From positions 1 through 34,564 of the forward strand of contig JAUJND010000043.1 in the NCBI GenBank assembly GCA_030446505.1: 34,564 nt of DNA, read 5' to 3'. Positions 1-10,992 of this stretch are shown here, one piece after another. The position numbers and the translations under genes were made by a program. Origin of the DNA: Chroococcidiopsidaceae cyanobacterium YX2bin18 (GTDB lineage: Bacteria > Cyanobacteriota > Cyanobacteriia > Cyanobacteriales > Chroococcidiopsidaceae). The notes beneath the pieces are model-generated. The model ran no database searches. It had not been told where the DNA came from and worked only from the letters and a program-made list of their open reading frames with translations. Position 1 is the stretch's first letter; each line of letters opens with the position of its first letter.

Positions 1-95
1 CGCTTACCCGGCCTACCTAATTCTCCACAGCCCCTAGATGCACTGTTAACATCAAAGTTTGCAGGAATATTTCATCTAATAATGGAGAGTAAAAC
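1..95. other. Window edge, leader of ccmP
   Basis: This is the stretch before the first gene. Frame 1 stays open from base 1 to a TAG at 103-105, so it could be the end of a gene starting outside the window, but the encoded peptide is not recognisable. The ribosome binding site GGAGAG at 84-89 belongs to ccmP. Confidence 0.3.
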
Positions 96-737
96 TTGGA
101 AATAGAACTACGTAGCTACGTATTTCTAGACAGCTTGCAGCCTCAACACGCAGCTTACATGGGAACAGTGGCGCTGGGGTTCTTACCTTTACCAGGAGAT
201 ACATCGCTGTGGGTTGAAATTTCACCAGGCATTGAAATTAACCGAATTACTGATATCGCCGTAAAAGCAACTGCGGTTCGCCCTGGGGTACAAGTTGTCG
301 AACGGCTTTACGGATTATTGGAAGTTCATTCTAGCCGACAGAGTGAGACGCAGGAGGCTGGAAGAGCAATTCTGGAGGCGCTAGGAGTTTCTAAAAAGGA
401 GTGTCTCAAACCTCGAATCATTTCTAGCCAGATCATCCGCAACCTCGATCCCCATCATACACAACTAATTAATCGCACCCGCAGGGGACAAATGATCTTA
501 GCAGGGCAAACACTTTATGTATTAGAAGTTCAGCCCGCCGCCTACGCTGCTTTAGCTGCCAACGAAGCAGAAAAAGCTGCTCTGATAAATATACTAGATG
601 TTCATGCAGTCGGCAGCTTTGGCAGACTTTACTTAGGTGGGCAAGAGCAGAATATATTAGCAGGTTCTAGAGCGGCAGTGTTAGCAATTGAAAACGTTAG
701 TGGGCGTGAAAATCCACAAGTTCGCGCTGCCGAATAG
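96..737 (+). CDS. ccmP: CcmP, tandem BMC-domain carboxysome shell protein
   Basis: 213 residues, a BMC-T protein with two bacterial-microcompartment domains (about 1-100 and 105-205). The second half carries the typical pattern [15 protein letters not shown] followed by [10 protein letters not shown]. In the CcmP family, trimers stack face to face into a hollow double layer in the beta-carboxysome shell, with a large central pore gated by Glu69 and Arg70. Counting from this start, the ERLYG motif puts E at 69 and R at 70, which supports both identity and start. The start is TTG, with GGAGAG six bases upstream. ccmP usually lies away from the main ccm operon, as here. A pentapeptide-repeat gene follows after 14 bp. 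The frame is intact. The alternative, another BMC-T protein, is unlikely given the gate residues. Confidence 0.88.
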   Translation: MEIELRSYVFLDSLQPQHAAYMGTVALGFLPLPGDTSLWVEISPGIEINRITDIAVKATAVRPGVQVVERLYGLLEVHSSRQSETQEAGRAILEALGVSKKECLKPRIISSQIIRNLDPHHTQLINRTRRGQMILAGQTLYVLEVQPAAYAALAANEAEKAALINILDVHAVGSFGRLYLGGQEQNILAGSRAAVLAIENVSGRENPQVRAAE

Positions 738-751
738 AGAGGACGCAATTT

Positions 752-1633
752 ATGGCAAATCCAGACCATCTTGCCCTACTAAAGTCAGGTGCAGTGAGAT
801 GGATTGAGTGGCGAAGGAAAAATCCTGATATAGAACCAGATATAAGTGTTGCTAACCTGCGAGGGATAAACCTCAGAGGAGGTTCATTCAGCAAAGCGAA
901 CTTCCGAGGAGCCGATCTTTGTAATAGTGTACTGATTAGAGCTAACCTAAACGGAGCTAACTTCAGTACTACCAACCTTTCATCGGCAATGCTTGGTGAA
1001 GCTAGCCTAATTGAAGCTAATCTCAGCCTTGCTAATCTTGAAGGAGCTAACCTTAAAGACGCAGAACTTAAAGCGGCTATTCTGATTGGGACTGATTTGA
1101 GAAAGGCAAATCTGATGAATGCCAATTTTGAGGATGCCAATTTGATGGGCGCTGACTTAGGAGAGGCAAATCTGAGAGGAGCGGATCTGAGTACAGCAAA
1201 GCTTATTCAAACTAACTTTAGGGAGGCTAACTTAATAGAAGCTCACCTTAGTCTAGCTGACTTGAGTAATGCTAATCTTTCATGTGCTCAACTAATGGGG
1301 GCTTACCTTTACAAAGCTGAACTTAATAAAGCCAACTTAAGCGAGGCTCACCTTAGTAAATGTTACATCTTTGCTACTAATCTGAGCGAAGCTAAGCTGA
1401 TGGAAGCTAATTTGTCATGGACAAATCTTAGTAAAGCAAATCTTACCTATGCTAACCTCAGCAAGGCAAACCTTAGAGGAGCTAATCTCAGTAAAGCAAA
1501 TCTCACCTATGCTAACCTTAGCGAATCAAATCTTAGAGGAGCTAATCTTCATAGGGCAAACCTTGGAGGAGCTAATCTCTACCAAGCAAACCTCGAAGGG
1601 GTAACTATGCCTGATGGTACAAATCACCATTAA
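752..1633 (+). CDS. Pentapeptide-repeat protein
   Basis: 293 residues. A short non-repeat head (about 1-34, with SGAVRWIEWRRKNP) is followed by an almost unbroken run of A(N/D)LXX pentapeptides to the C-terminus (ANLSK, ANLRG, ADLGE and similar), about 50 repeats. This repeat folds as a right-handed quadrilateral beta-helix. There is no signal peptide or membrane segment, so it is probably cytoplasmic. GAGAGG lies nine bases before the ATG, and the gene starts 14 bp after ccmP, so co-transcription is likely. The repeats are also visible in the DNA as a degenerate 15-bp periodicity (variants of GCTAACCTTAG). Cyanobacteria carry many such proteins, mostly of unknown function, and no partner can be read from the sequence. 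The large minus-strand open frame opposite is a shadow of the repeats. Confidence 0.88.
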   Translation: MANPDHLALLKSGAVRWIEWRRKNPDIEPDISVANLRGINLRGGSFSKANFRGADLCNSVLIRANLNGANFSTTNLSSAMLGEASLIEANLSLANLEGANLKDAELKAAILIGTDLRKANLMNANFEDANLMGADLGEANLRGADLSTAKLIQTNFREANLIEAHLSLADLSNANLSCAQLMGAYLYKAELNKANLSEAHLSKCYIFATNLSEAKLMEANLSWTNLSKANLTYANLSKANLRGANLSKANLTYANLSESNLRGANLHRANLGGANLYQANLEGVTMPDGTNHH

Positions 1634-1793
1634 CTCACCACGACAATCATCTGTACCTTACTCAATTAAGAATTAAGGATTGTCATAGTTTACTCAGAAA
1701 AACTATGTGGATTTCCAAAAAGCCGGAAAACTAGAGCAGAGACATTTAGTATTTTGTGCATTCTTATATGCTTAGAAATACCTAAAAGTTAAG

Positions 1794-1820
1794 AGGCAAA
1801 AGAATTTTTTTCTTTTGCCT
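1794..1820. terminator. Bidirectional hairpin terminator
   Basis: A perfect 11-bp stem, AGGCAAAAGAA (1794-1804) with TTCTTTTGCCT (1810-1820), has a loop of five T. It lies between the convergent ends of the pentapeptide gene and glsF, 15 bp past the glsF stop, so it can serve both. There is no long T-tract after the stem on either strand. Confidence 0.75.
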
Positions 1821-1835
1821 TTCGACATTGGCTTA

Positions 1836-4800
1836 CTACACAGAACTCAGCTCTTTTTCTACTCCAGCATTAGGATTGGCTTCGGGACTATCAGCCTCAG
1901 AAGGCGGAACTACTTGCCAGAACTTGGGCAAGTACTCGTCCCAATTAGCCAAAATTGTTTTCGCCTTCGGTGAACCAGTGCGTTCTGCATGAGCTTGGAT
2001 TAACTCTTGTAGTTGCTGCACGCCAACTGGACTACTTACTCGTTGGAGCTTAACAATTTCTGGGTTAACTAAAGCAGGGAAGTTGCCATCTTCATCTAAG
2101 AAGTAAGCTAAACCACCAGTCATCCCAGCTCCCACATTCCTGCCGACTTTACCTAGTACGACAATAACGCCACCAGTCATGTACTCACAACAGTGATCGC
2201 CCGCTCCCTCAATTACTGCAGTACCTTTGGAGTTACGAACGGCGAACCGCTCACCAGCTAAACCGTTAGCAAAAAGGAAGCCGCCAGTTGCACCATAAAT
2301 GCAGGTATTACCCACAATCACGTTCTGCTCAGGTGCGTAGGTGGCAGCCTCCGGTGGATAAATAATAATTTCTCCACCATGCATTCCCTTACCTACGTAG
2401 TCATTGGCTTCACCTTCCAGTTTTAGAGTCATGCCAGGGAGGTTGAAGGCACCAAAGCTCTGCCCGACACTGCCAATGAAATTGAAGTTAAGTTGCCCTT
2501 CAAAGCCTGTGTTGCCATATTGAGAAGCGATCGCCCCTGCTAGCCGCGCTCCAACTGTCCGATCTGTATTCACGATTGCCACAGTCTTAGTCACACTCGA
2601 CTGGTTGCGAATAGCAGCTTGAACTTCTGGATCAGCCAACAGTTGATCATCCAAAACCACACCGTTACTATGAACAGTTTCGTGGTTAAGCCAAGAGCGA
2701 TTTTCCTTAGTATCAGGCAATTGGGTGATGCAATCTAGATTAAGCTCGTGAGTCTTGATTAGATTCACGCCCTCACGGACTTTCAGCAAATCAGCGCGAC
2801 CAATTACTTCCGCCAAAGAGCGATAGCCGATTCGAGCTAAAATTGAGCGCACTTCTTCGGCAACAAAATAGAAGAAATTAACTACTTGCTCCGGCATCCC
2901 GCTAAACCGCTGCCGCAGTTCTTCCTTCTGAGTGGCGACCCCTACAGGGCAGTTATTTGTGTGGCAAATCCGCGCCATAATACAGCCTTCAGCAATCATT
3001 GCAATCGAGCCAAAGCCATACTCTTCGCCGCCCATCAATGCGCCCATAATTACGTCCCAGCCGCTCTTGAAGCCGCCATCAACGCGTAAAATCACGCGAT
3101 CACGCAATTTATTTTCCAGCAACACTCGATGCACTTCTGTTAACCCCAGTTCCCAAGGACCACCAGCGTGCTTAATCGAGCTTAAAGGCGATGCTCCCGT
3201 ACCGCCATCGTGCCCAGAAATTTGAATAATATCAGCGTTTGCTTTAGCGACCCCAGCCGCAACAGTTCCGATGCCAATTTCCGCTACCAGCTTTACCGAT
3301 ACCTGCGCCTTGGGGTTAATTTGGTGCAGGTCAAATATCAGTTGCGCCAAGTCTTCAATTGAATAGATATCGTGGTGTGGTGGCGGTGAAATTAGTGTTA
3401 CTCCAGCCTTAGAGCGCCGCAGCGTCGCAATGTAGGGGCTGACTTTGGTTCCAGGCAGTTGCCCACCTTCTCCTGGCTTGGCTCCTTGAGCAATTTTAAT
3501 TTCAATCTGCTTAGCGTTCATCAGATACTCTGGCGTTACCCCAAAGCGTCCCGATGCCACTTGCTTAATTGCACTAGAGGCAGTATCGCCATTCCGCAGC
3601 CCCTTCAAATGGGGCAGCAGCTGAGAACGTCCCTGAGCATCAACATCATTTAGAACCTTGTAGCGTACTGGATCTTCCCCACCTTCACCAGAGTTAGATC
3701 TGCCGCCAAGTCGATTCATAGCGATCGCCAGAGTCTCATGCGCTTCCCGTGACAGCGCCCCCAAAGACATCCCGCCCGTACAGAACCGCTGGACAATTTC
3801 TGTTACCGGCTCGACTGACTCTAAAGGCACAGCGGGACGATCTGACTGGAAATCCAGCAAGTCGCGCAACGCCGTCACTGGTCTAGCTGCTAAATGCTTT
3901 TGGTAAACTTCGTAGTGATCGTACTTTTGATCAGCGATCGCCTTATGCAGCATCTTTGCCAGTTCCGGGCTGTTCATGTGATACTCGCCCCCTGGTCGAT
4001 ACTGGACAAAGCCAAAGTTTTCTAGCTTCTTAACTGTCAACTCCGGGAAAGCCCGCTGATGGAACGATAGAACTTCTTGGGCGAGTTCGCTGATACTTAA
4101 GCCACCTAGTCGGGAAGTTGTGCCATAAAATCCTACCGACAACAAATCCTGACCAATACCGATCGCTTCAAAGATTTGCGCTCCTTGGTAGCTTGTTAAC
4201 AGGGAAATACCCATCTTAGACAAGATCTTCAATATCCCTGCTTCTACAGCCTTGCGATAGTTTCCTAACGCCTTCTCTAGCGTAATTGCTGGAATTTTTC
4301 CCCGCTCCATAAACTGTTGCGTCTTGGGATCAGACCACCAACTCCGCACTGTATCTAATGCTAGATACGGACAAACTGCACTTGCTCCATAACCAATCAA
4401 ACAAGCAAAATGATGGGTACTCCAGCATTGAGCAGTATTTACTACTAGTGATGCTTTCATCCGCAGTCCTTCGCGGATCAAGTGGTGGTGTACAGCACCT
4501 ACCGCCAACAAAGGCGGAATATAGCTATACTCAGTGCCAATTTTTTCAGTTGTGCGATCGCTCAATATTAGGATCTTATTACCAGCACGAACTGCTTCAA
4601 CTGCCCGTTCACATAAATTACGGACTGCTATTTCTAACCCTTGAGGACCAGCAGCAATTTCAAACAACGTATCCAACTCAGTAGTTTCAAATCCCGACTG
4701 TCTTACAGCTTCTAACTCTGCCTCATTCAAAACGGGGGAGTTGAGCTTTAGCCGCTTGGCATACTCCGGCTTTGCTTCCAACAAATTACCGCGTTCACCC

Positions 4801-6560
4801 AGTTCTAGCTTTAACGACATTACCAAGCTTTCACGCAGCGGATCAATTGCTGGGTTTGTCACCTGAGCAAATCGCTGCTTGAAGTAGTCATACAACAAGT
4901 GCGGTCTTCCAGATAGCACTGCTAGAGGAATATCATCCCCCATGCAGAAAGTTGGCTCTTTTCCTTCACTTGCCATCGGCTGAATTACCATTTCCACATC
5001 TTCTGTGGTGTAGCCAAAGGCGATTTGATGGCGTAGCAGAGCGGTTTTAGGTGCTAAGGGTTCGGGCAAAGGCGTAGAAGAAAGGTTAGATACAATCGAT
5101 TCCTTATTTTCTCCTCCGTCCCTAGTTTCTAGTCCTAAACCTTTCGTCTCTAGTTCCACACGGTACTGCTTCAGCCACTCCCCATAAGGTTGCTCTTGAG
5201 CAATCCGCTGCTTAATTTCCCAATTCTTCAACACCTCATGGGTTTCCAAATCCACAGCAATCATTTGTCCTGGTCCCAGTCGCCCTTTTTCTACAATGTC
5301 TGCTTCCGGTAAATCCACAACTCCAGCTTCGGAAGCTACAACAATGTAGCCATCCTTGGTTATGCTGTACCGAGCTGGGCGTAAGCCATTACGATCCAGC
5401 GTCGCGCCTACTTTCTTCCCATCGCTGAATACCAACAATGCTGGTCCATCCCAAGGCTCTTGAATCCCACTGTAGTATTCGTAAAAATTAGTAATTTCCG
5501 GATAATTATCTAAGTCTGGCTGATTTTGGTATGCCTCTGGAACCATAATCATTAAGCTTTCCAGTGGGCTACGCCCGGAACGCACCATTAATTCCAGCAC
5601 ATTGTCTAGAGTCGCAGAGTCGCTATTATCAATGTGTACCGTCGGCTTCAGGGCATCCAAGCAATTCTCCCACACCAAATGATTCAGGTCTGCCTCTCGT
5701 GCCATCATCCAGTTGATGTTACCTAAGAGGGTGTTAATTTCGCCATTGTGTCCTAAAAGGCGCATCGGCTGTGCCAAGGGCCACTTGGGCATTGTATTTG
5801 TACTAAAGCGGCGATGATAGATAGCAAAAGCACTTTCGTAGGCTGGGTTCTTTAAATCTGGATAAAATTCTGCTAGTACAGCTGAACGCACCATGCCTTT
5901 GTAGACAATTGTGCGATTAGAGAACGAGCAAACATAGGGATCTGACAACTCAGTGCGATCGCTCAAATTCTTGAAGGCTTTACTAATACGGCGGCGCGTC
6001 ACATACAACTGCCGCTCCAGTTCCTCCCCCCGCAAATGCGATCGCACTAATACTTGCTCAATTTGGGGCTGATTTTCTCTAGCTTGCTCTCCCAATATAT
6101 GCGGCTGCACTGGCACTACTCGCCAGCCCAATACAGTTAAGCTTTCCTCAACCAACAATTTTTCAATGATTTGGCGGACTTTCGTTGCAACTTCGGCATC
6201 TGGAGGTAAAAATACCATTCCTACACCGCAATTATCTGCACCAGGCATTTCTATTCCCTGTTCTACGCACCACTGGCTTAACAACTCCCAAGGAATTGCT
6301 GTCATCAACCCAGCTCCATCACCGGAATCTTGATCTGCACTACAACCACCCCTGTGTTCTAAACAAGTCAGGGCAGATAAAGCTTTAATAATCAGTTGAT
6401 GACTTGCCTGATTTTCGCAGTTGGCAATAAAGCCGACTCCACAAGCATCTCGTTCTTCTACTAACCAGCGTGGACCTGCATACGGCATTGCTAACTCTGT
6501 ACTTTTATATGTTTGATTTACTGCATTCAAATGTTGGTTTTGAACATGGTTGTTGTCCAT
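1836..6560 (-). CDS. glsF: Ferredoxin-dependent glutamate synthase
   Basis: 1574 residues, intact. It makes two glutamates from glutamine and 2-oxoglutarate with electrons from reduced ferredoxin (GS-GOGAT cycle). Domain order: a propeptide ending before Cys40 in DACGVGF, the expected N-terminal nucleophile after processing; type II glutamine amidotransferase (about 40-430); central domain; FMN-binding barrel with EGGEDPVRY and [10 protein letters not shown]; a 3Fe-4S cluster of [12 protein letters not shown] type (C-x5-C-x4-C, near 1190-1202); and a C-terminal beta-helix with repeated GG motifs. Between EDPVRY and IKQVASG lie about 27 extra residues ([16 protein letters not shown]). This matches the ferredoxin loop that separates Fd-GOGAT from NAD(P)H-GOGAT. 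An unusual insert sits near residues 465-490. GTTAGGA precedes the start, seven bases from the ATG. An 840-bp leader separates it from the plus-strand genes. Confidence 0.95.
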   Translation of the reverse strand: MDNNHVQNQHLNAVNQTYKSTELAMPYAGPRWLVEERDACGVGFIANCENQASHQLIIKALSALTCLEHRGGCSADQDSGDGAGLMTAIPWELLSQWCVEQGIEMPGADNCGVGMVFLPPDAEVATKVRQIIEKLLVEESLTVLGWRVVPVQPHILGEQARENQPQIEQVLVRSHLRGEELERQLYVTRRRISKAFKNLSDRTELSDPYVCSFSNRTIVYKGMVRSAVLAEFYPDLKNPAYESAFAIYHRRFSTNTMPKWPLAQPMRLLGHNGEINTLLGNINWMMAREADLNHLVWENCLDALKPTVHIDNSDSATLDNVLELMVRSGRSPLESLMIMVPEAYQNQPDLDNYPEITNFYEYYSGIQEPWDGPALLVFSDGKKVGATLDRNGLRPARYSITKDGYIVVASEAGVVDLPEADIVEKGRLGPGQMIAVDLETHEVLKNWEIKQRIAQEQPYGEWLKQYRVELETKGLGLETRDGGENKESIVSNLSSTPLPEPLAPKTALLRHQIAFGYTTEDVEMVIQPMASEGKEPTFCMGDDIPLAVLSGRPHLLYDYFKQRFAQVTNPAIDPLRESLVMSLKLELGERGNLLEAKPEYAKRLKLNSPVLNEAELEAVRQSGFETTELDTLFEIAAGPQGLEIAVRNLCERAVEAVRAGNKILILSDRTTEKIGTEYSYIPPLLAVGAVHHHLIREGLRMKASLVVNTAQCWSTHHFACLIGYGASAVCPYLALDTVRSWWSDPKTQQFMERGKIPAITLEKALGNYRKAVEAGILKILSKMGISLLTSYQGAQIFEAIGIGQDLLSVGFYGTTSRLGGLSISELAQEVLSFHQRAFPELTVKKLENFGFVQYRPGGEYHMNSPELAKMLHKAIADQKYDHYEVYQKHLAARPVTALRDLLDFQSDRPAVPLESVEPVTEIVQRFCTGGMSLGALSREAHETLAIAMNRLGGRSNSGEGGEDPVRYKVLNDVDAQGRSQLLPHLKGLRNGDTASSAIKQVASGRFGVTPEYLMNAKQIEIKIAQGAKPGEGGQLPGTKVSPYIATLRRSKAGVTLISPPPHHDIYSIEDLAQLIFDLHQINPKAQVSVKLVAEIGIGTVAAGVAKANADIIQISGHDGGTGASPLSSIKHAGGPWELGLTEVHRVLLENKLRDRVILRVDGGFKSGWDVIMGALMGGEEYGFGSIAMIAEGCIMARICHTNNCPVGVATQKEELRQRFSGMPEQVVNFFYFVAEEVRSILARIGYRSLAEVIGRADLLKVREGVNLIKTHELNLDCITQLPDTKENRSWLNHETVHSNGVVLDDQLLADPEVQAAIRNQSSVTKTVAIVNTDRTVGARLAGAIASQYGNTGFEGQLNFNFIGSVGQSFGAFNLPGMTLKLEGEANDYVGKGMHGGEIIIYPPEAATYAPEQNVIVGNTCIYGATGGFLFANGLAGERFAVRNSKGTAVIEGAGDHCCEYMTGGVIVVLGKVGRNVGAGMTGGLAYFLDEDGNFPALVNPEIVKLQRVSSPVGVQQLQELIQAHAERTGSPKAKTILANWDEYLPKFWQVVPPSEADSPEANPNAGVEKELSSV

Positions 6561-7401
6561 AGGCTAGTCCTAACTCGTTACAAGGAGTGAAAATATTTGC
6601 GCTTTTTGAGTGCAATTAATTCTGTAATTTATAACTACAGAATACTTACCTGTTTAAAAAACAAAAATTAGTAAAACTTATCTAAAAGTAATTTTCTTCC
6701 ATCTAGTGCTGTAATAGCTTGATGCTGACTATTGCTTCCTGCGTTTGCGCTCTCCTCTACAAGGATTTAAATATCCGGAGCGCAACTTAATTTCCAAAAA
6801 TCCTGCATTTTGGTTTACTATCTTAAACTTAGGTTCGACTAATTGACAAGACTTGGACATGAGCTAATGCCTGAGCTAGTCTTAACTTAGCAATTGAATA
6901 ATTAAGCTTGTATTGACAAGTTCAAACAACCCTGTCTCTGCATCTGTCAGGATTCTGAAACAGCAACAGAATCAGGTTATGATAAAATGCCCAGATTTGA
7001 CAATTCCCGACTGCCACCCTTAGAAGCGCAACTGGAATCAAGTAACCGTTGCTGCTTTAAAAATACGTGTGCAGTAAGCTAGTAACACCCTTGGGATTAC
7101 TATAGGGTTTGAGTAAAGCTTTTGACAGGCTTAATTACTGGGCAAGGCTCAAAAGTCACTAGTTGGTTGTCAATAGTGTCTTAAGCAACTATTTATCATT
7201 ATGACGTTAAGACTCAAAATAAAAGTCATTAGTTTTTAATATTTGACATAAAGTTCTACATTCTACAGTGATTCATAGTTGCAAACTCGGATTATTCACT
7301 TGTATAAGCGATCATGGGTTGCCAAAATCAGGAAGCTAGATTTAAACAGGCAACCAGTGTGAAGCTATTGTACCGTTTGCCGAAAATCATTTCTTTTCCC
7401 A
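6561..7401. other. Long intergenic region upstream of glsF
   Basis: No convincing gene in 840 bp on either strand. It should hold the glsF promoter on the minus strand and possibly a promoter for the next plus-strand gene. Visible elements are a TGTA-N9-TACA inverted repeat at 6623-6639 and a nested inverted repeat at 6745-6785. The rest is AT-rich with no clear repeat family. Confidence 0.5.
6623..6639 (-). promoter_or_regulatory. Imperfect NtcA-like inverted repeat upstream of glsF
   Basis: TGTAATTTATAACTACA is a near-palindrome about 63 bp upstream of the glsF start. NtcA, the nitrogen regulator of cyanobacteria, binds GTA-N8-TAC. Here the spacer is nine bases, so it does not fit exactly. 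A TAN3T box (TATTTT) follows on the minus strand about 27 bases later, more than the usual spacing of about 22. Weak candidate only. Confidence 0.2.
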
Positions 7402-9167
7402 ATGACAACCTCACTATGGTTAGTATCTATACTCCGGTAACGCCACCCCTCACCTGTCACAACGCCGCTAATTAGCCAAATTCACGCCGCTAGCCCAGAT
7501 ATCCTCGCCTCGATTACTTGCTTCTGGCAATCAAGTTTCGTAAAATGGTCGAACTTTACCTGCTGCTTGGAGCCAGTGGCGAACCCGGAATATTCTACTT
7601 TGCGATTAGCGATGCGAATTGTTAACTCTTGGGGTAAGTTATTAAGTACAAAGGATGCGACCAAACAACCAGTGCAGTGGTTTCCCCATTATATACCTCT
7701 TATTTTAGCTAGCTGGTTAACATCAGCGGCGCGTTATCTGATCTTAACTGATTTTTGCTCGAAAAGCAGGTTGGCAAGTGCAGCCTAGTGGTAATACTCT
7801 ACGTACAGCCACCAGCAGCAGAGTACAAACGTTCGTCAGGGACGGCAACCTTGAGACGAGCGGATTGTGCTGAATTCGATGCCCCACCTGTAGCCAAATC
7901 CAACAGCAGTCAGTAAGCAAAACCTCAAATCAGAATGGACGATTACGGTTGATGCGGCAACTGCTCCTGCTTTAATCCAACAATTTTTACCCAGCCGATT
8001 TAATCAGCTTTTAAATAACGACGCAAACGCGGATTCTCAAAGTTGAAGCAAGTCATAACGCCCGCCATTCGTTTGAGCGTTCCAAGTCAGCTATCTCCTC
8101 GCGTTAGCACCTTACCTAACCCGTCGTTTAGTAATTGATCTGCGACCAGACATATGGTAGAACGAGATATCCTTTGGGCTAAAAGGTTGCGCTGGCAACA
8201 AAAATTTGTCAATCTAGGCAATAGCTTCCCGGTTGTATAGTTGAGAAATTAATCCCCCGTACTACTGGCTTAACACTTAAACCGATTACAAGTGGTAACA
8301 CTCGTGATATTGCTCCATACTTAAAACTGCTCTAACGCTCAGCCGCCGCTGCAATTAATAGTGGCTTTTTTAATCGGAAAAATCGGTTGCCGTTAGGCAC
8401 ACTTCTGGCGTCAGGATGGTAGTGTGGTTGTCGAGTCCGATTTTGAATCGAGTGCGATCGCCTGGAATGATTCAGGTCTTGTAAAAATTAATCGTCTCAG
8501 TTTTTCAGGAAACAATAACTACCTCAGCTGGAGAGCGTTTACCCATTTCAACCAATAGTGGCTATGTCCGGCCTGGCATTGCCCGTTATTCTTCTGCATG
8601 GGGTTCACCGCTTTTTTCCTAATTAATAACAGGTATCGTAGTCGTTCAGAACAACCAAGTTACTGCTCAACTGCCAGCGGCGATCGCTGAGTAAAACCAC
8701 TTTCAATTCCGGCTAATGGATGTTGCTAGCCATAAGAGCCAACAATGCTGCCGCTAGTTCCCTGGCAGTTGGTACTCTTGTCCGCGAAGCAAGCGCCACT
8801 GTTCCAGCGGACTTCGGGCGTTACCCCCATATAATTGGAGCCGGACCCGTTTTAGTCCAAAATCGCCAAATTGTGCTTAATGCTAAAAGTGAAGGCTTCA
8901 GCGATGCTTTCATCCGCGAAAAAGCTGCTCGAAGTGGAATTGGTGTGACAGATTCTGGCACTCTGCTAATTGCTGCGGTTCATAACCGCATTGGCGGCGC
9001 TGGTCCACTTTGGCGGAAATTGCCAAAGTAATGCAGCAGATAGGATGTATTGATGCTAATTTTGACGGTGGTAGTTCTACAAGCCGCGGGAGTCAACCAC
9101 AAATCGCTCACCTCGTACTGCTGCTCGTGTTCACAATGGTCTTGGTGTTTTCCTTCCTCATCTTTAG
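7402..9167 (+). pseudogene. Phosphodiester glycosidase (DUF2233/NAGPA-like), frame-disrupted
   Basis: A protein of roughly 580 residues read across many frames. The C-terminal part is clear: ANNAAASSLAVGTLVREASA, then ATVPADFGRYPHIIGAGPVL, then SGTLLIAAVHNR, then DGGSSTS, and finally RSPRTAARVHNGLGVFLP ending at TAG 9165-9167. These are hallmarks of the phosphodiester glycosidase domain, in which the DGGSS loop is the most conserved element. Upstream pieces fit the N-terminal region of cyanobacterial members: KQPVQWF, EWTITVDAATAPALIQQFLP, MVERDILWA and AIAWNDSGLVKI. Such proteins are normally exported. The start (ATG 7402) is a guess from the hydrophobic TTSLWLVSIL stretch. At least ten frame changes are needed. 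Neighbouring essential genes are damaged the same way, so sequence error is as likely as decay. The substrate cannot be read from this sequence. Confidence 0.7.
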
Positions 9168-9302
9168 CGTTGTAATTTGTTCGCAATGCGCGAGTCATTG
9201 TGGAAGTTTGCTCAAACTTAGTATCCATGTACCCTGTAGTAGCTATGAAGGCATGTCTATCAAATATTGTTGTGATGCTAGTTGTATCCCGGAAATGCCA
9301 AA

Positions 9303-9461
9303 GTGTCTGACTACGAACAGTTTAATGAAATCCTAGAAAAAGTAAGACCTCTCAAAGCCCAAATTCAAAAAAGCCAGCAGTTCTCACCGATGATTAAAGA
9401 CATTCTTGTAGTAGGTTGCAGTTTTATTAAAGCTTTCTTAAAGCTGGTTAGAGATTTATAA
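9303..9461 (+). CDS. Small ORF, 52 aa, unknown
   Basis: A GTG-started frame of 52 codons plus TAA, uninterrupted in a region where larger genes are broken. The peptide opens VSDYEQFNEILEKVRPLKAQ, has a hydrophobic stretch (DILVVGCSFIKAFLKLV) and ends in RDL. It looks like an amphipathic or short membrane-associated helix. No good ribosome binding site is visible. The same frame extends upstream as LYPGNAK without a better start, so it may be the tail of a damaged larger gene. I do not recognise it. Confidence 0.35.
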   Translation: MSDYEQFNEILEKVRPLKAQIQKSQQFSPMIKDILVVGCSFIKAFLKLVRDL

Positions 9462-9639
9462 AGACTTGATGTAAGCCAACGACGTTACTGCGAGCGCAAG
9501 ACACTAGCTAACAGAGTCTGTTATCTTTGGCTAGAATTGCCTTAAATTACGTATTTCTACCTCTGAAACCCTTTAGTTTCTTAATTTCAGTTCTTCACAA
9601 TAGCAAGGTGCTGTTCTTTCCCAAGGAGAAATAATTTTT

Positions 9640-10083
9640 ATGGCTCAAACTCAAGAAATCTTGTTGGCGTCCATTTTTACCTCTACCCCCAGCCGTAGCC
9701 CATAATGGTGTTGCTGCAACCGAGCTAAGACCTTGGGGTTCCTTCACTGTTTTGGAAGAAGGGCGAGGATACAAAATTAAGCGAATTGAAGTGAAGCCCG
9801 GACACCGCCTCAGCCTGCAAATGCACCACCACCGCAGTGAACACTGGATCGTTGTTTCTGGTACAGCTAAAGTTACTTGTGCTGAACAAGAAGTAATGTT
9901 GAGTAATAATCAATCCTACTTATGTTCCCCAGTGTACGAGTCATCGTCTAGAAAAATCCTGGTGTAATTCCCCTGGTTTTGATTGAAGTTCAAAATGTGG
10001 AATACTTAGAGAAGACGATATTATCCGATTTCCAAGATGACTACGCCCGGAGTAAGAGAGGAGTCAGGGGTCGGGATCAGTGA
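9640..10083 (+). pseudogene. Cupin, phosphomannose isomerase type II-like, frame-disrupted
   Basis: A single-domain cupin of about 130-145 residues, with AAGGAG (9623-9628) 11 bases before the ATG. The beta-barrel core reads ELRPWGSFTVLEEGRGYKIK, then EVKPGHRLSLQMHHHRSEHW and VVSGTAKVTC. GxxxxxQxHHHRxEHW is the metal-binding signature of the C-terminal domain of type II mannose-6-phosphate isomerase/GDP-mannose pyrophosphorylase. Here it stands alone without the nucleotidyltransferase domain, as in many cyanobacterial genomes. Frame changes are visible near 9680-9700, around 9915, at an AAAAA run near 9952, and as a pair near 9998 and 10032 that cancel each other. With these corrected the protein continues CTSHRLENPGVIPLVLIEVQ and DDIIRFQDDYAR. 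It may supply a sugar-nucleotide step; the substrate is not determined. Confidence 0.75.
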
Positions 10084-10617
10084 TGAGCGACATCCGGACG
10101 CCAGAATAATATCAAAAATCGCCCTTACCCTAGCCCTCCCCTAACCCTCTTTGACACGCAAATGGTTCATCCAGTCCAACTGCCGTTACTCGAGCAAAAC
10201 GTCTTAGAGCAAAACAGTGCAACTTGATACTTTATTTCCCGTCATGCCTGCTTGCGGTTGCTCTGGCTTGTTCTATGATTTGAAAATTTGATCACGAGGT
10301 AGGATCAGGGGCGATTGATGATATGACTTAAATTGGTATTCCAGTAGTGGTGCAGATGCCCAGATCCCAACTACATCAGCGGAACTCACATCGATTACTC
10401 AGAAGACCTTATGGTGGTGGGTTTCGCTTCCATAATCTACCATTGCTCTTTGTGGCTGTGGCAACTCGTTTTCTCCTTAGTGAAGCACCTAGTCAAAGCT
10501 AACTTAAATCTGCTGTTTAGTAAACAGCATTTGATAGATTGACATTCTGTTAAGAAACTCGGTATAATTGCAATTCGTTAAAACTTTAGACAGTGAAGAA
10601 GCTTTACGCGCCAACTC
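10084..10617. other. Intergenic region upstream of rpsL
   Basis: 534 bp with no gene I can support. Bases 10113-10155 hold a C-rich stretch (CCCTAGCCCTCCCC and similar) of the low-complexity kind dispersed between cyanobacterial genes. One frame near 10400-10500 stays open with a hydrophobic peptide (PLLFVAVATRFLLS), but it has no start, no relatives I know and no codon signal. The end of the region should contain the promoter of the ribosomal cluster. TATAAT at 10563-10568 is a good -10 box 50 bp before the rpsL ATG. Confidence 0.4.

Positions 10618-10992
<375 letters not shown>

Noticed and set aside
697..1140. 147-codon minus-strand frame opposite the pentapeptide gene
   Set aside because: It is the antisense shadow of the 15-bp repeats: the peptide is a mirror repeat (RLA, LRLA) with no start signal, while the plus strand is a clear pentapeptide protein.
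752..1633. Tandem DNA repeat or CRISPR-like array
   Set aside because: The 15-bp periodicity is degenerate and codes for pentapeptides in one frame; there are no spacers.
6561..7401. Glutamine riboswitch in the glsF leader
   Set aside because: Regulation of glutamate synthase by such RNAs is known in cyanobacteria, but the conserved core sequence was not found on the minus strand here.
10400..10500. Possible gene remnant with a hydrophobic peptide upstream of rpsL
   Set aside because: No start, no recognisable family and only one short open frame; indels in this region make any reading unreliable.
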